From Paracoccus laeviglucosivorans (GTDB taxonomy: Bacteria > Pseudomonadota > Alphaproteobacteria > Rhodobacterales > Rhodobacteraceae), in the NCBI RefSeq assembly GCF_900182695.1, contig NZ_FXTK01000007.1, positions 1 through 64,000 on the forward strand: a stretch of DNA of 64,000 bases. The letters run 5' to 3'. Shown one piece after another: positions 1-8,157 of the stretch; the stretch's first letter is position 1; the number at the start of each line of letters is the position of its first letter. The notes below the pieces were generated by a model, which saw nothing but the letters and a program-made list of their open reading frames with translations, was not told the origin of the DNA and made no database searches. A program made the position numbers and the translations under genes.

Positions 1-732
1 CATCAGCAGCGCCGATGGCCTATACTGATTTTTTAGGGCGACGATCAGCATGGCTTTTTCCCGATTGCTCAGGCTCTGCAGGTCGCCGCCAAGATCCTTT
101 TTTATCAGTTCGCTCGCTGTCTTGAGCAGGTCATGCTCAATCTGAAGTTCGCGGATATCGCGCTGCAAAGCCGCGCGCTGACGTTCCAGTTCTTCAATCT
201 CTGGATCCAGGGGAGCACTTTTCTTGCGTCTCATCGTGGCCGGAGCCTTTGCGCCAAGGAACTGGTTTTTCCAAGCATAAAGTGTCGGTCGGCTCACTCC
301 GACCCTTTTCGCCAAAGCCTCCGCACTTTCTTCTCGGCAATAAAGGCCCACCACAGCCGCCTGCTTCGCGGCAGAGGAATGATGACCTGGTCCACGTGTC
401 CCGGTAGAGACCGTCCGGGTCTCGGGGAAAGCCTCGCGCACCCATGCCGTCAGCGTAGCTCGGCCGGGATAGCCTAACGCACGCATGGTCCAGGAAATGC
501 AGCGCCCGTGGCTGGCATAATGCTCCAGCGCAACCTGCTTCTGTGTTTCCGAGAATTTGGGCGGGCGCGGGGCCGATCCTAGCGGCAAATCCTGACGGCG
601 CACGTATTCGCGATACCAGCCTATCAAGGTATTCTTCGTCGGATATCCCAGCTCGCGGATGGTCGCCCGCGAGCGCTTGCCGAGCTGGATGTAAAGCTCG
701 ACCGCCCTCATCCGCTCTTCGTAAGTATGCAT
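1..732 (-). CDS. IS3-family transposase, OrfA-type N-terminal part (partial)
   Basis: The frame opens with ATG at 732 (MHTYEERMRAVELYIQLGKR) and stays open to base 1, giving at least 244 residues. It has two helix-turn-helix-like blocks: RSRATIRELGYPTKNTLIGW near the start, and a second near residues 125-150 ending in RVGVSRPTLYAWKNQF. These are followed by a Glu/Leu/Arg-rich leucine-zipper-like helix around EIEELERQRAALQRDIREL, as expected for the DNA-binding and multimerisation part of IS3 transposases. A run of six A on this strand (bases 34-29) sits where IS3 elements commonly shift frame into OrfB, but the downstream part is outside the window, so frameshifting is only a possibility. Confidence 0.83.
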   Translation of the reverse strand, partial: MHTYEERMRAVELYIQLGKRSRATIRELGYPTKNTLIGWYREYVRRQDLPLGSAPRPPKFSETQKQVALEHYASHGRCISWTMRALGYPGRATLTAWVREAFPETRTVSTGTRGPGHHSSAAKQAAVVGLYCREESAEALAKRVGVSRPTLYAWKNQFLGAKAPATMRRKKSAPLDPEIEELERQRAALQRDIRELQIEHDLLKTASELIKKDLGGDLQSLSNREKAMLIVALKNQYRPSALLM

Positions 733-744
733 GAACTATCTCCT

Positions 745-782
745 AGATAGTCCAACTTTTTTGCCGCACCCCCGAGGGGTCA
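745..782. repeat. putative terminal inverted repeat of the IS element
   Basis: Read on the minus strand from base 782, the sequence begins TGACCCCTCGGGGGTGCGGC and runs into the transposase leader. IS3 elements characteristically begin with TG, and the GSCFA-coding sequence resumes immediately outside. The partner repeat lies outside the window, so the boundary is good to only a few bases. Confidence 0.5.
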
Positions 783-1080
783 GTTTTGCGTGCCGATTGA
801 CAGGCAGGGGGTCCGCAAGATTCTTCTGACCGTTTCGCCCGTGCCGTTGGGCGCAACCTTTGAAGCACGCGACTGCGTCATTTCGAACAGTTATTCCAAA
901 GCCACCTTGCGGGTGGTCGCCGACATGCTGACGCGGGATTTCGATTTCGTCGACTATTTCCCCAGCTACGAGATCGTGCTGTCACGCGGGATGGGCAGCT
1001 ATCAGCCCGATCTGGTCCACTTGCGCGTTCCAGTGGTGCAGCGCATCATGCAGTTTCTGGTGCAAAGCTACGTCGCCTGA
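783..1080 (+). pseudogene. 3' remnant of a GSCFA-domain protein gene cut by the IS element
   Basis: About 97 codons remain. The peptide contains RKILLTVSPVPLGATF, NSYSKATLRVVADML and DFVDYFPSYEIV, which are the conserved C-terminal blocks of the GSCFA family, a SGNH/GDSL-like group thought to act on glycans. Intact members are roughly 300 or more residues, so the N-terminal two thirds, including the motif that gives the family its name, is missing upstream of the IS boundary. A GTG at 790 could start a short product, but no convincing ribosome site precedes it and a functional enzyme is unlikely. Whether the 5' part survives on the far side of the IS cannot be seen. Confidence 0.72.
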
Positions 1081-1116
1081 TTCCGCGCCAGATTACGGTT
1101 GAATTGTGGCGCGAAA
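1081..1116 (+). terminator. inverted repeat after the GSCFA remnant
   Basis: The arms TTCCGCGCCA (1081-1090) and TGGCGCGAAA (1107-1116) pair with one mismatch around a 16-base loop. There is no U-tract. The position directly after the stop codon of the remnant suggests a 3'-end hairpin. Confidence 0.4.
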
Positions 1117-1223
1117 CGCTCTAGGAACCGCCGGTGCCCTCGACGGCACATCACATCAAGCAAGAAATGCCGTGTCCGCCCCCTTCGCTTCATGGGGCGC
1201 TTCCGGCTTTAAGGAGAAGCGAA

Positions 1224-1709
1224 ATGAAACTGCATGAGATTCGCGACAACGAAGGCTCGTCCCGCAAGAAAAAGCGCGTTGCACGTGGCCCCGGCTCGGG
1301 CAAGGGTAAAACCGCTGGCCGTGGTATCAAGGGTCAGACCTCGCGTTCGGGTGTTGCACTGAACGGCTACGAAGGCGGTCAGATGCCGCTGTATCGCCGC
1401 CTGCCCAAGCGCGGCTTCAGCAAGCCGAATCGCCTGGACTTCGCGGTCGTGAACCTGGGCCAGATCCAGTCGTTCATCGACGCGGGCAAGCTGGATGCGA
1501 AAGCGGACGTGACCGAAGATGCGCTGGTTGCTGCTGGCGTCACCCGTCGCAAACTGGACGGCGTGCGCGTGCTGGCAAAGGGCGAGCTGAAAGTCGCTGT
1601 GAACCTGACCGTGGCCGGTGCGTCGAAAGCTGCGATCGAGGCGATCGAGAAGGTTGGCGGTAAAGTCACCGTCACCCGTCCCGCCAAAGAAGAAGCCGCA
1701 GCCGAATAA
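1224..1709 (+). CDS. rplO: 50S ribosomal protein L15
   Basis: The 161-residue product is a complete L15, which binds 23S rRNA late in large-subunit assembly. The N-terminus [18 protein letters not shown] and the glycine/lysine-rich [18 protein letters not shown] segment are diagnostic, and [18 protein letters not shown] follows. ATG 1224 is chosen over the upstream in-frame ATG at 1134 because AAGGAG (1211-1216) lies 7 bases before it and the extension has no L15 similarity. It is followed by secY as in the spc operon, but rpmD and rpsE, its usual upstream neighbours, are not next to it; a GSCFA remnant and an IS lie there instead. Confidence 0.97.
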   Translation: MKLHEIRDNEGSSRKKKRVARGPGSGKGKTAGRGIKGQTSRSGVALNGYEGGQMPLYRRLPKRGFSKPNRLDFAVVNLGQIQSFIDAGKLDAKADVTEDALVAAGVTRRKLDGVRVLAKGELKVAVNLTVAGASKAAIEAIEKVGGKVTVTRPAKEEAAAE

Positions 1710-1812
1710 GCTGTTGAAGGGCGCGCTTGCGCCCCATAGATAGGCTTCCAAGTTTTCCAGGCGCCGCGGGATCGGGAAACGATCCGGCGGCGCTGACATG
1801 AAGGGGCATGTT

Positions 1813-3189
1813 ATGGCGTCAGCCGCAGAACAGATGGCCGCGAACCTTTCCTGGGCTTCGCTTGGCAAGGCGACCGAGCTTCGCCAGAGGATCTGGTTCA
1901 CGCTCGGGCTTCTGATCATCTATCGTCTAGGCACCTATATCCCGGTGCCGGGCATCGACGGCGCGGCGCTGCGCAACTTCATGGATCAGGCGCAGGCTGG
2001 CATCGGGGGCATCCTGTCGATGTTCACCGGCGGCGCGCTGGGTCGCATGGGCGTGTTTGCGCTTGGCATCATGCCCTATATCTCGGCCTCGATCATCGTG
2101 CAGCTTCTGGCGTCGATGGTCCCCTCGCTTGAGCAGCTCAAGAAAGAGGGGGAGACGGGCCGCAAGAAGATCAACCAATATACCCGCTACGGCACCGTGG
2201 CACTGGCGTTGTTCCAGGCCTGGGGTCTGGCAGTCAGCCTTGAGCATGGCAATCTGGCGCATGAGCCGGGCATGTTCTTCCGCGCATCCGTCGTGATCAC
2301 GCTGGTCGGCGGCACAATGTTCCTGATGTGGCTGGGCGAACAGATCACCGCGCGCGGCATCGGCAACGGCATTTCGCTGATCATCTTTGTCGGCATCGTG
2401 GCCGAGATCCCCGGCCATCTGGCGCAGTTCCTTGCGCAGGGTCGTTCGGGCGCCGTCTCGACCCCGGTGATCCTTGGCGTGATCGTGATGGTGGCTGCCG
2501 TGATCGCGTTCGTCGTGTTCATGGAACGTGCGCTGCGCAAGATCCACATCCAGTATCCCCGCCGTCAGGTCGGCATGAAGGTCTATGACGGCCAGTCGTC
2601 GCACCTGCCGATCAAGGTCAACCCGGCAGGCGTGATCCCGGCGATCTTCTCGTCCTCGCTGCTGCTGCTGCCGGTCACCATCTCGACCTTCTCGGGGAAC
2701 CAGACGGGTCCGGTGATGTCCACGATTCTGGCCTATTTCGGTCCGGGTCAGCCGCTGTATCTGCTGTTCTTCGCGGCGATGATCGTGTTCTTCGCCTATT
2801 TCTATACCTTCAACGTCAGCTTCAAAACCGAGGACGTGGCCGAGAACCTGAAGAATCAGGGCGGCTTCATCCCCGGTATCCGTCCGGGTAAGCGGACCGA
2901 GGATTATCTGACCTATGTGGTCAGCCGGGTTCTGGTGATCGGTGCTGCCTATCTGGCTGCCGTCTGTCTGCTGCCCGAAGTGATCCGCCACCAGCTGTCC
3001 ATCCCCTTCTACTTTGGTGGGACTTCCGTTCTGATCGTGGTCAGTGTCGTGATGGATACGATCAATCAGGTGCAAAGCCACTTGCTTGCCCATCAATATG
3101 AAGGTCTGATCGAGAAATCGCAGCTGCGGGGCAAGCGTGGAAAGACAACAGGGGCGGCAAAGCCCCGTAAAGCACCTGCTCGCCGCTAA
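1813..3189 (+). CDS. secY: Sec translocon channel subunit SecY
   Basis: SecY forms the protein-conducting channel of the inner membrane with SecE and SecG. The 458-residue protein has ten hydrophobic spans. It starts with an amphipathic helix (ATELRQRIWFTLGLLIIYR), the plug/TM2a region follows, and the conserved cytosolic loop includes NPAGVIPAIFSSSL. ATG 1813 is preferred to ATG 1798 because AAGGGG (1801-1806) sits 6 bases before it. The C-terminal tail is basic (KRGKTTGAAKPRKAPARR). It lies 103 bases after rplO and 36 bases before adk, the usual spc-operon order. Confidence 0.97.
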   Translation: MASAAEQMAANLSWASLGKATELRQRIWFTLGLLIIYRLGTYIPVPGIDGAALRNFMDQAQAGIGGILSMFTGGALGRMGVFALGIMPYISASIIVQLLASMVPSLEQLKKEGETGRKKINQYTRYGTVALALFQAWGLAVSLEHGNLAHEPGMFFRASVVITLVGGTMFLMWLGEQITARGIGNGISLIIFVGIVAEIPGHLAQFLAQGRSGAVSTPVILGVIVMVAAVIAFVVFMERALRKIHIQYPRRQVGMKVYDGQSSHLPIKVNPAGVIPAIFSSSLLLLPVTISTFSGNQTGPVMSTILAYFGPGQPLYLLFFAAMIVFFAYFYTFNVSFKTEDVAENLKNQGGFIPGIRPGKRTEDYLTYVVSRVLVIGAAYLAAVCLLPEVIRHQLSIPFYFGGTSVLIVVSVVMDTINQVQSHLLAHQYEGLIEKSQLRGKRGKTTGAAKPRKAPARR

Positions 3190-3225
3190 AGGGAGCCAGC
3201 CCGCAAGGGCAAAAGAGGGACTGTG

Positions 3226-3888
3226 ATGACGATCAATATCATTCTGCTGGGGCCTCCGGGTGCCGGCAAAGGCACCCAGGCACGTCGCCTGATCGAAGAG
3301 CGCGGCCTTGTGCAGCTTTCGACCGGCGACATGCTGCGCGAAGCGCGCAGTTCGGGCACCGAGATGGGCAAGCGCGTGGCCGAGGTCATGGACCGCGGTC
3401 AGCTTGTCACCGATGAGATCGTCATCGGCCTGATTCGTGAAAAGATCGAACAGGGCGGCAAGGGCTTCATCTTTGACGGCTTCCCGCGCACCTTGCCGCA
3501 GGCCGATGCGCTTGAGACGCTGATGGCCGACGAAGGCCAGCAGATCGACGCCGTGATCGAGATGCGCGTTGACGACGCCGCATTGGTGTCGCGCATTTCG
3601 GGTCGTTACACCTGCGGCAATTGCGGCGAGGTCTATCACGACGTGACAAAGCCCACGAAGGTCGAGGGCACCTGCGATGTCTGCGGCTCGACCGATCTGC
3701 GTCGCCGCGCCGATGACAATGCCGAAAGCCTGAAGACCCGGCTGATGGAATATTACAAGAAAACCTCGCCCCTGATCGGCTATTACTATGCCAAGGGAAA
3801 CCTGCACCCGGTCGACGGCCTTGCCGAGATCGAGCGTGTGGCAGGCGAGGTGGCGCAGGTTCTGGACGGCGTGGCCGTCGAGGCTTGA
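3226..3888 (+). CDS. adk: adenylate kinase with zinc-type LID
   Basis: Adenylate kinase interconverts ATP + AMP and 2 ADP in the cytosol. The 220-residue protein has the P-loop GPPGAGKGT at residues 9-17 and the AMP-binding FDGFPRT segment. Its long LID carries Cys130-x2-Cys133 and Cys150-x2-Cys153, a four-cysteine set that in this family binds structural zinc. ATG 3226 is favoured over the adjacent GTG 3223 because the GAGG site (3215-3219) is better spaced. The secY-adk pairing is typical of spc operons. Confidence 0.96.
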   Translation: MTINIILLGPPGAGKGTQARRLIEERGLVQLSTGDMLREARSSGTEMGKRVAEVMDRGQLVTDEIVIGLIREKIEQGGKGFIFDGFPRTLPQADALETLMADEGQQIDAVIEMRVDDAALVSRISGRYTCGNCGEVYHDVTKPTKVEGTCDVCGSTDLRRRADDNAESLKTRLMEYYKKTSPLIGYYYAKGNLHPVDGLAEIERVAGEVAQVLDGVAVEA

Positions 3889-3961
3889 CGACGAGATGCG
3901 AATCCTTTAATTCGCAGCATCTCATTTGAGAATCACCTGTCCTCAGGTGGCCGCTAAAAGG

Positions 3962-3990
3962 CCCGAAGGCATGGCTTTCGGGTCTTTGGT
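3962..3990 (+). terminator. hairpin downstream of adk
   Basis: CCCGAA (3962-3967) pairs with TTCGGG (3977-3982) and is followed by TCTTTGGTT. It probably ends or attenuates spc-operon transcription before rpsM. The U-rich part is weak. Confidence 0.45.
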
Positions 3991-4000
3991 TGTGAAAAAA

Positions 4001-4020
4001 GGTTCCGGTGCTACGGAACC
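4001..4020 (+). promoter_or_regulatory. leader hairpin just upstream of rpsM
   Basis: GGTTCCG (4001-4007) pairs perfectly with CGGAACC (4014-4020) around a six-base loop, ending 21 bases before the rpsM start. In many bacteria the alpha operon is controlled by S4 binding an rpsM leader, but rpsD is not here and no S4-type pseudoknot was recognised, so the role is open. Confidence 0.35.
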
Positions 4021-4041
4021 GCAACATGAAAAGGAAAACGC

Positions 4042-4410
4042 GTGGCTCGTATTGCTGGCGTCAACATTCCGACCGGGAAGCGCGTCCCGATCGCACTGAC
4101 TTACATCCACGGGATCGGCTCGAAATTCGCCGATGAGATCATCGCTGCCGTGGGCATCGAAGCGACCCGTCGCGTGAACGAACTTTCGGATGCCGAAGTT
4201 CTGAAGATCCGTGAATACATCGACGCGAATTACACCGTCGAAGGCGACCTGCGTCGTGAAACCCAGATGAACATCAAACGCATGATGGACCTGGGCTCGT
4301 ATCGTGGTCTGCGTCACCGTCGTGGCCTGCCGGTCCGCGGTCAGCGCACCCACACCAACGCCCGCACCCGCAAGGGCCCGGCGAAACCCATCGCCGGCAA
4401 GAAGAAGTAA
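4042..4410 (+). CDS. rpsM: 30S ribosomal protein S13
   Basis: S13 sits at the head of the small subunit and contacts the large subunit and P-site tRNA. The 122-residue product begins [20 protein letters not shown] and ends in the typical basic tail [19 protein letters not shown]. The start codon is GTG, with AAAGGA 9-10 bases upstream. It is followed by rpsK after 15 bases, the start of the alpha operon. Confidence 0.97.
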   Translation: MARIAGVNIPTGKRVPIALTYIHGIGSKFADEIIAAVGIEATRRVNELSDAEVLKIREYIDANYTVEGDLRRETQMNIKRMMDLGSYRGLRHRRGLPVRGQRTHTNARTRKGPAKPIAGKKK

Positions 4411-4425
4411 GAGGGGGCTGAGGTA

Positions 4426-4815
4426 ATGGCACGCGATAAAACCCGCATCAAGCGCAAGGAACGCAAGAACATCGCTTCTGGCGTCGCGCATGTGAACTCG
4501 TCGTTCAACAACACCAAGATCCTGATCTCGGACGTGCAAGGCAACGCGATCTCGTGGTCGTCGGCTGGCACCATGGGCTTCAAAGGCTCGCGGAAATCGA
4601 CCCCCTACGCTGCTCAGATGGCTGCAGAAGATGCAGGCAAAAAAGCGCAGGAACACGGCGTCCGCACGCTGGAAGTCGAAGTGCAAGGCCCCGGCTCGGG
4701 CCGCGAATCGGCTCTGCGCGCGCTGGCCGCTGTCGGCTTCAACATCACGGCCATCCGTGACGTGACGCCGATCGCCCATAACGGCTGCCGCCCGCCGAAG
4801 CGTCGCCGCGTCTGA
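4426..4815 (+). CDS. rpsK: 30S ribosomal protein S11
   Basis: S11 is part of the small-subunit platform that holds the mRNA near the Shine-Dalgarno helix. The 129 residues include [20 protein letters not shown] and the C-terminal [19 protein letters not shown] that marks S11. A GAGG site precedes ATG 4426. It lies between rpsM and rpoA. Confidence 0.97.
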   Translation: MARDKTRIKRKERKNIASGVAHVNSSFNNTKILISDVQGNAISWSSAGTMGFKGSRKSTPYAAQMAAEDAGKKAQEHGVRTLEVEVQGPGSGRESALRALAAVGFNITAIRDVTPIAHNGCRPPKRRRV

Positions 4816-4933
4816 TCTGGGTCTTTCTTGCCGCGTTCCGCGTGGGTCTTCCGCGCGGGCGCGATTTTCGCATTTAACCTCGGGCGTTTCCGATCAAAGG
4901 TCATGGATCGGAAGCAGGAATGGAGGAAAACGC

Positions 4934-5950
4934 ATGATCCACAAGAATTGGGCTGAACTGATCAAGCCGACCCAGCTTGAAATCAAGCCGGGCGCGGATT
5001 CCTCGCGCGTTGCGACCGTGGTTGCCGAGCCGCTTGAACGTGGTTTCGGCCTGACGCTGGGCAACGCCCTGCGTCGCGTCCTGCTGTCGTCGCTGCAAGG
5101 CGCTGCGATCACCTCGGTCCAGATCGACAACGTGCTGCACGAATTCTCGTCCGTTCCGGGCGTGCGTGAAGACGTGACCGATATCGTCCTGAACCTCAAG
5201 GGCGTGACGCTGAAAATGGAAGTCGATGCCCCCAAGCGTCTGACCCTTTCGGCCAAAGGTCCGGGTGAGGTGAAGGCCGGTGACATCCAGGAAACCGCTG
5301 GCATCACCATCCTGAACCGCGACCACGTGATCTGCCATCTGGATGACGGTGCTGAACTGCACATGGAACTGACCGTTGCAAACGGCAAGGGCTATGTCGC
5401 TGCGGACAAAAACCGCCCCGAAGACGCGCCCATCGGTCTGATCCCGATCGACGCCATCTTCTCGCCGGTCAAGCGCGTCAGCTATGAAGTCACCCCGACC
5501 CGCGAAGGTCAGGTGCTGGACTATGACAAGCTGACGATGAAGGTCGAAACCGACGGTTCGCTGACCCCGGAAGACGCCGTGGCCTATGCCGCGCGCATCA
5601 TTCAGGACCAGCTGTCGGTCTTCGTGAACTTCGACGAGCCGGAAGCTGCGACCCGTTCGGATGCAGAAGACGGTCTGGAATTCGATCCGCGTCTGCTGAA
5701 AAAGGTCGATGAGCTGGAGCTGTCGGTCCGTTCGGCAAACTGCCTGAAGAACGACAACATCGTCTATATCGGCGATCTGATCCAGAAAACCGAAGCCGAG
5801 ATGCTGCGCACCCCGAACTTTGGCCGCAAGTCGCTGAACGAGATCAAGGAAGTGCTTTCGGGCATGGGTCTGCACCTCGGCATGGATGTCGTGGATTGGC
5901 CGCCGGAAAACATCGAAGATCTGGCCAAGCGTTTCGACGACCAGTTCTGA
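4934..5950 (+). CDS. rpoA: RNA polymerase alpha subunit
   Basis: The alpha dimer is the assembly platform of RNA polymerase, and its C-terminal domain contacts UP elements and activators. The 338-residue protein has the N-terminal dimerisation domain with [20 protein letters not shown] and a C-terminal domain with [20 protein letters not shown], the helix-hairpin-helix DNA-binding region. Length is normal for alphaproteobacteria. AGGAATGGAGG lies just before ATG 4934. Confidence 0.98.
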   Translation: MIHKNWAELIKPTQLEIKPGADSSRVATVVAEPLERGFGLTLGNALRRVLLSSLQGAAITSVQIDNVLHEFSSVPGVREDVTDIVLNLKGVTLKMEVDAPKRLTLSAKGPGEVKAGDIQETAGITILNRDHVICHLDDGAELHMELTVANGKGYVAADKNRPEDAPIGLIPIDAIFSPVKRVSYEVTPTREGQVLDYDKLTMKVETDGSLTPEDAVAYAARIIQDQLSVFVNFDEPEAATRSDAEDGLEFDPRLLKKVDELELSVRSANCLKNDNIVYIGDLIQKTEAEMLRTPNFGRKSLNEIKEVLSGMGLHLGMDVVDWPPENIEDLAKRFDDQF

Positions 5951-6062
5951 TTTTTACGGGGGCGGGCCAACCGCCCCCGCACGACCGGGCATCCCGCCCC
6001 AAGGAGAGCGGCCCGCACGCAGGGTCGCCAGACAAAGCAAAAGACGTAAATAGGAGATTATC

Positions 6063-6485
6063 ATGCGTCACGCCCGCGGCTATCGCCGTCTGAACCGCAC
6101 CCATGAACACCGCAAGGCGCTGTTCGCCAACATGGCCGGCTCGTTGATCGAGCACGAGCAGATCAAGACCACGCTTCCGAAAGCCAAGGAACTGCGTCCG
6201 ATCGTCGAAAAGCTGATCACGCTGGCCAAGCGTGGCGACCTGCACGCCCGCCGTCAGGCCGATGCGCAACTGAAACAAGACCAGCACGTCGCCAAGCTGT
6301 TTGAAATTCTGGGCGCGCGCTACAAGGACCGTCAAGGCGGTTATGTCCGCATCCTGAAAGCCGGCTTCCGCTATGGCGACATGGCGCCTATGGCGATCAT
6401 TGAGCTTGTGGACCGCGACACCAGCGCAAAAGGCGCAGCTGACCGCGCCCGTCTGGAAGCCGAATCGGCCGCAGACGAATCGTAA
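6063..6485 (+). CDS. rplQ: 50S ribosomal protein L17
   Basis: L17 lies near the peptide exit tunnel. The 140-residue protein starts [20 protein letters not shown], a strong L17 signature, and ends in an acidic Ala/Glu tail. AGGAG (6051-6055) precedes ATG 6063. It closes the alpha operon and is followed by a clear terminator. Confidence 0.97.
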   Translation: MRHARGYRRLNRTHEHRKALFANMAGSLIEHEQIKTTLPKAKELRPIVEKLITLAKRGDLHARRQADAQLKQDQHVAKLFEILGARYKDRQGGYVRILKAGFRYGDMAPMAIIELVDRDTSAKGAADRARLEAESAADES

Positions 6486-6524
6486 TAAGATTAATCCTTC
6501 CTTAGGGTTATCTCATTATCGTAA

Positions 6525-6556
6525 GCCCGAGGTCCGTAAGGCCCTCGGGCTTTTTT
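6525..6556 (+). terminator. rho-independent terminator of the alpha operon
   Basis: GCCCGAGG (6525-6532) pairs perfectly with CCTCGGGC (6543-6550) and runs into six T (6551-6556). This is a textbook intrinsic terminator 40 bases after rplQ. Confidence 0.93.
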
Positions 6557-6832
6557 GCAACATGGAGTTGAAATAACAAACATACGACAACCAATTCGGG
6601 CATATGCGAAAACGCCGCGAAATTCCGTGCAGAACGCTGGATTTGCGCATGAATTTGCTTTTATTGCGGTTATTTTGCGATTTAAGCCGCGATGCGACCT
6701 TCGCATTGGGACAAGCGGACCCGGCAGGCGGTTGGAAAAACACCGCTCGCAAAACCTGTTACGCTTGAATACACTTATGCTTGTGCCATTTATGGCTTTA
6801 AGTTGTAGAAATCACAATCTGTCCAAATAGTC
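6557..6832. other. AT-rich non-coding region upstream of luxR
   Basis: Together with the terminator this fills the 347-base gap between rplQ and luxR. It is clearly more AT-rich than the surrounding genes and has several TTTGCG/TTGCG words. I see no credible gene and could not identify a lux box or a confident sigma-70 promoter by eye, but the luxR promoter should lie here. Confidence 0.5.
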
Positions 6833-7444
6833 ATGTCGTCTCGCGCGGAAATAAATGCAGCACTTGCCAAGCTCAAGAAGCTGGCACCAGCCGGGTATTT
6901 CATCGGCTTGCACATCCGGTTTGCTGCGCCGTTGATGCAGTTCCAGACCTATAACAAGGAATGGTCGCACCGTTATTCCGAGCGCGCCTATGCGCTGCGG
7001 GACCCGACGATCGCCTGGGGTTTTTCGACCACGGGCGCCTGTCGGTGGAGTGTGCTGCCCATTCCCGATCCTTTCTCGATTTTGCAGGACGCCGCAGACC
7101 ACGGGCTGAATTACGGCCTTGCCGTGGCACACGGCCCGATCAAGTCGCGCACCATCGCGGCCTTCGCGCATGACAAACGAGAATTTACCGATGACGAGAT
7201 CGAAACGATCTCGACCACGCTTCGACGGCTTCATGAAATTACCGAGCCGCCGGAGAGCCTGACAAAGGCTCAACAAGAGGCCCTTAGGTGCATCGCAGAG
7301 GGCGATCGTCATGCAGCAGCGGCTGCCAAACTTGGTATAACGGAGAGCGCATTCAAGGCACGTCTCATCTCTGCGCGCGAACGTCTCATGGCGCGCACGA
7401 CGGCCGAGGCGCTGCAAAGGGCCAAGGACTACCGCTTGTTGTAG
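6833..7444 (+). CDS. LuxR-family quorum-sensing transcriptional regulator
   Basis: The 203-residue protein has an N-terminal autoinducer-binding domain and a C-terminal helix-turn-helix. Residues matching the acyl-homoserine-lactone pocket of TraR/LuxR are visible: Trp44, Tyr48, Asp57-Pro58 and Trp72. The C-terminal part (LTKAQQEALRCIAEG, then KLGITESAFKARLISARERL) is a divergent GerE-type helix-turn-helix with an Ala-rich first helix. It is followed after 69 bases by luxI, so it is probably the cognate receptor. The position directly behind rplQ matches, from memory, the pdnR/pdnI arrangement in Paracoccus denitrificans. Confidence 0.88.
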   Translation: MSSRAEINAALAKLKKLAPAGYFIGLHIRFAAPLMQFQTYNKEWSHRYSERAYALRDPTIAWGFSTTGACRWSVLPIPDPFSILQDAADHGLNYGLAVAHGPIKSRTIAAFAHDKREFTDDEIETISTTLRRLHEITEPPESLTKAQQEALRCIAEGDRHAAAAAKLGITESAFKARLISARERLMARTTAEALQRAKDYRLL

Positions 7445-7474
7445 AGTAAACGTTCCGCCTGCGTGCGGTTCGAC

Positions 7475-7504
7475 CCTGGGGGCCACCACCCACCACACCC
7501 CAGG
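7475..7504 (+). promoter_or_regulatory. hairpin overlapping the luxI ribosome-binding site
   Basis: CCTGGGG (7475-7481) pairs perfectly with CCCCAGG (7498-7504). The AGG that closes the second arm is the first part of the AGGAG site (7502-7506) lying 7 bases before luxI ATG 7514. If the stem forms in the mRNA it would partly hide the ribosome site. Confidence 0.45.
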
Positions 7505-7513
7505 AGAATACCA

Positions 7514-8104
7514 ATGCAGACCACCACACTCTCGTTCGCCAACCTCCACAACCATGGCGAGCTGTTCGCAAACATCTTCCGCGCGCGGAAGCAAAGCTTC
7601 ATCATCCAGAAGCGCTGGGATCTGCCCCAGACGGATGACATGGAGTTCGACCAATACGACACCCCGATGAGCCGTTGGGTTGCCATCCACGAAACGGGGA
7701 AAGTTCTCGCCGGCGTCCGGCTTACGCCGACCACGGCACGTTGCGGCATGTATTCCTACATGATCCGGGATGCACAACTTGATCTGCTGGGTGGTTCGAT
7801 CCCGCAGAACCTGCTTGACGGTCCCGCACCGGTCGAGGCGGGCGTCTGGGAAGCCAGCCGCCTGTTTGTCGATCACACGATCCCGCAGCGCGAGCGCCGC
7901 CGGGTGCATATCAATCTGGTTCAGGAAATGACCAATTCGGCCCGCGCGCTGGGTGCAAGCCGCCTGGTCTGCCTGGTTGCCGCAACGTGGCCGCGCTGGC
8001 TGTCGCCCTGCGGTCTGGATGCGCACGCGATGGGCCCGGTCGTCTGGATTGATGACGGCTATTTCCAATGCGTCTCGATCAACCTGACCGGCAAGATGCA
8101 CTGA
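7514..8104 (+). CDS. luxI: acyl-homoserine-lactone synthase (LuxI family)
   Basis: The enzyme makes an acyl-homoserine lactone from S-adenosylmethionine and an acyl-ACP. The 196-residue product shows the invariant family residues in order: Arg25, Phe29, Trp35, the acidic pair around Asp46/Asp49, Arg69, and Glu113/Arg116 within EASRLFVD. ATG 7514 is set by AGGAG at 7502-7506; an in-frame extension to 7463 has no family similarity. The paired LuxR gene is just upstream. By analogy with Paracoccus denitrificans a long-chain (C16) signal is plausible, but chain length cannot be read from the sequence. Confidence 0.9.
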   Translation: MQTTTLSFANLHNHGELFANIFRARKQSFIIQKRWDLPQTDDMEFDQYDTPMSRWVAIHETGKVLAGVRLTPTTARCGMYSYMIRDAQLDLLGGSIPQNLLDGPAPVEAGVWEASRLFVDHTIPQRERRRVHINLVQEMTNSARALGASRLVCLVAATWPRWLSPCGLDAHAMGPVVWIDDGYFQCVSINLTGKMH

Positions 8105-8157
8105 GCGATGGCGGGGGACTTTCGCCTGTAAGCCGGGCGGCGTAACATGCCGCCCGC

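Larger units (their letters stand above)
1..782 (-). mobile_element. IS3-family insertion sequence, one end only
   Basis: The left 782 bases are the 5' part of an IS3-type element read on the minus strand: an OrfA-type transposase frame preceded by a short leader and an outer end reading TGACCCCTCGGGGGTGCGGC inward from about base 782. The element leaves the window at base 1, so its other end, the DDE catalytic part and any target duplication cannot be seen. It abuts a gene remnant, so it probably interrupted that gene. The exact subgroup is not assigned. Confidence 0.82.

Noticed and set aside
1927..3807. Minus-strand frame of 626 codons opposite secY and adk
   Set aside because: It is the mirror of GC-rich codon bias in two certain genes, is rich in His/Asp/Arg/Gln and has no domain pattern.
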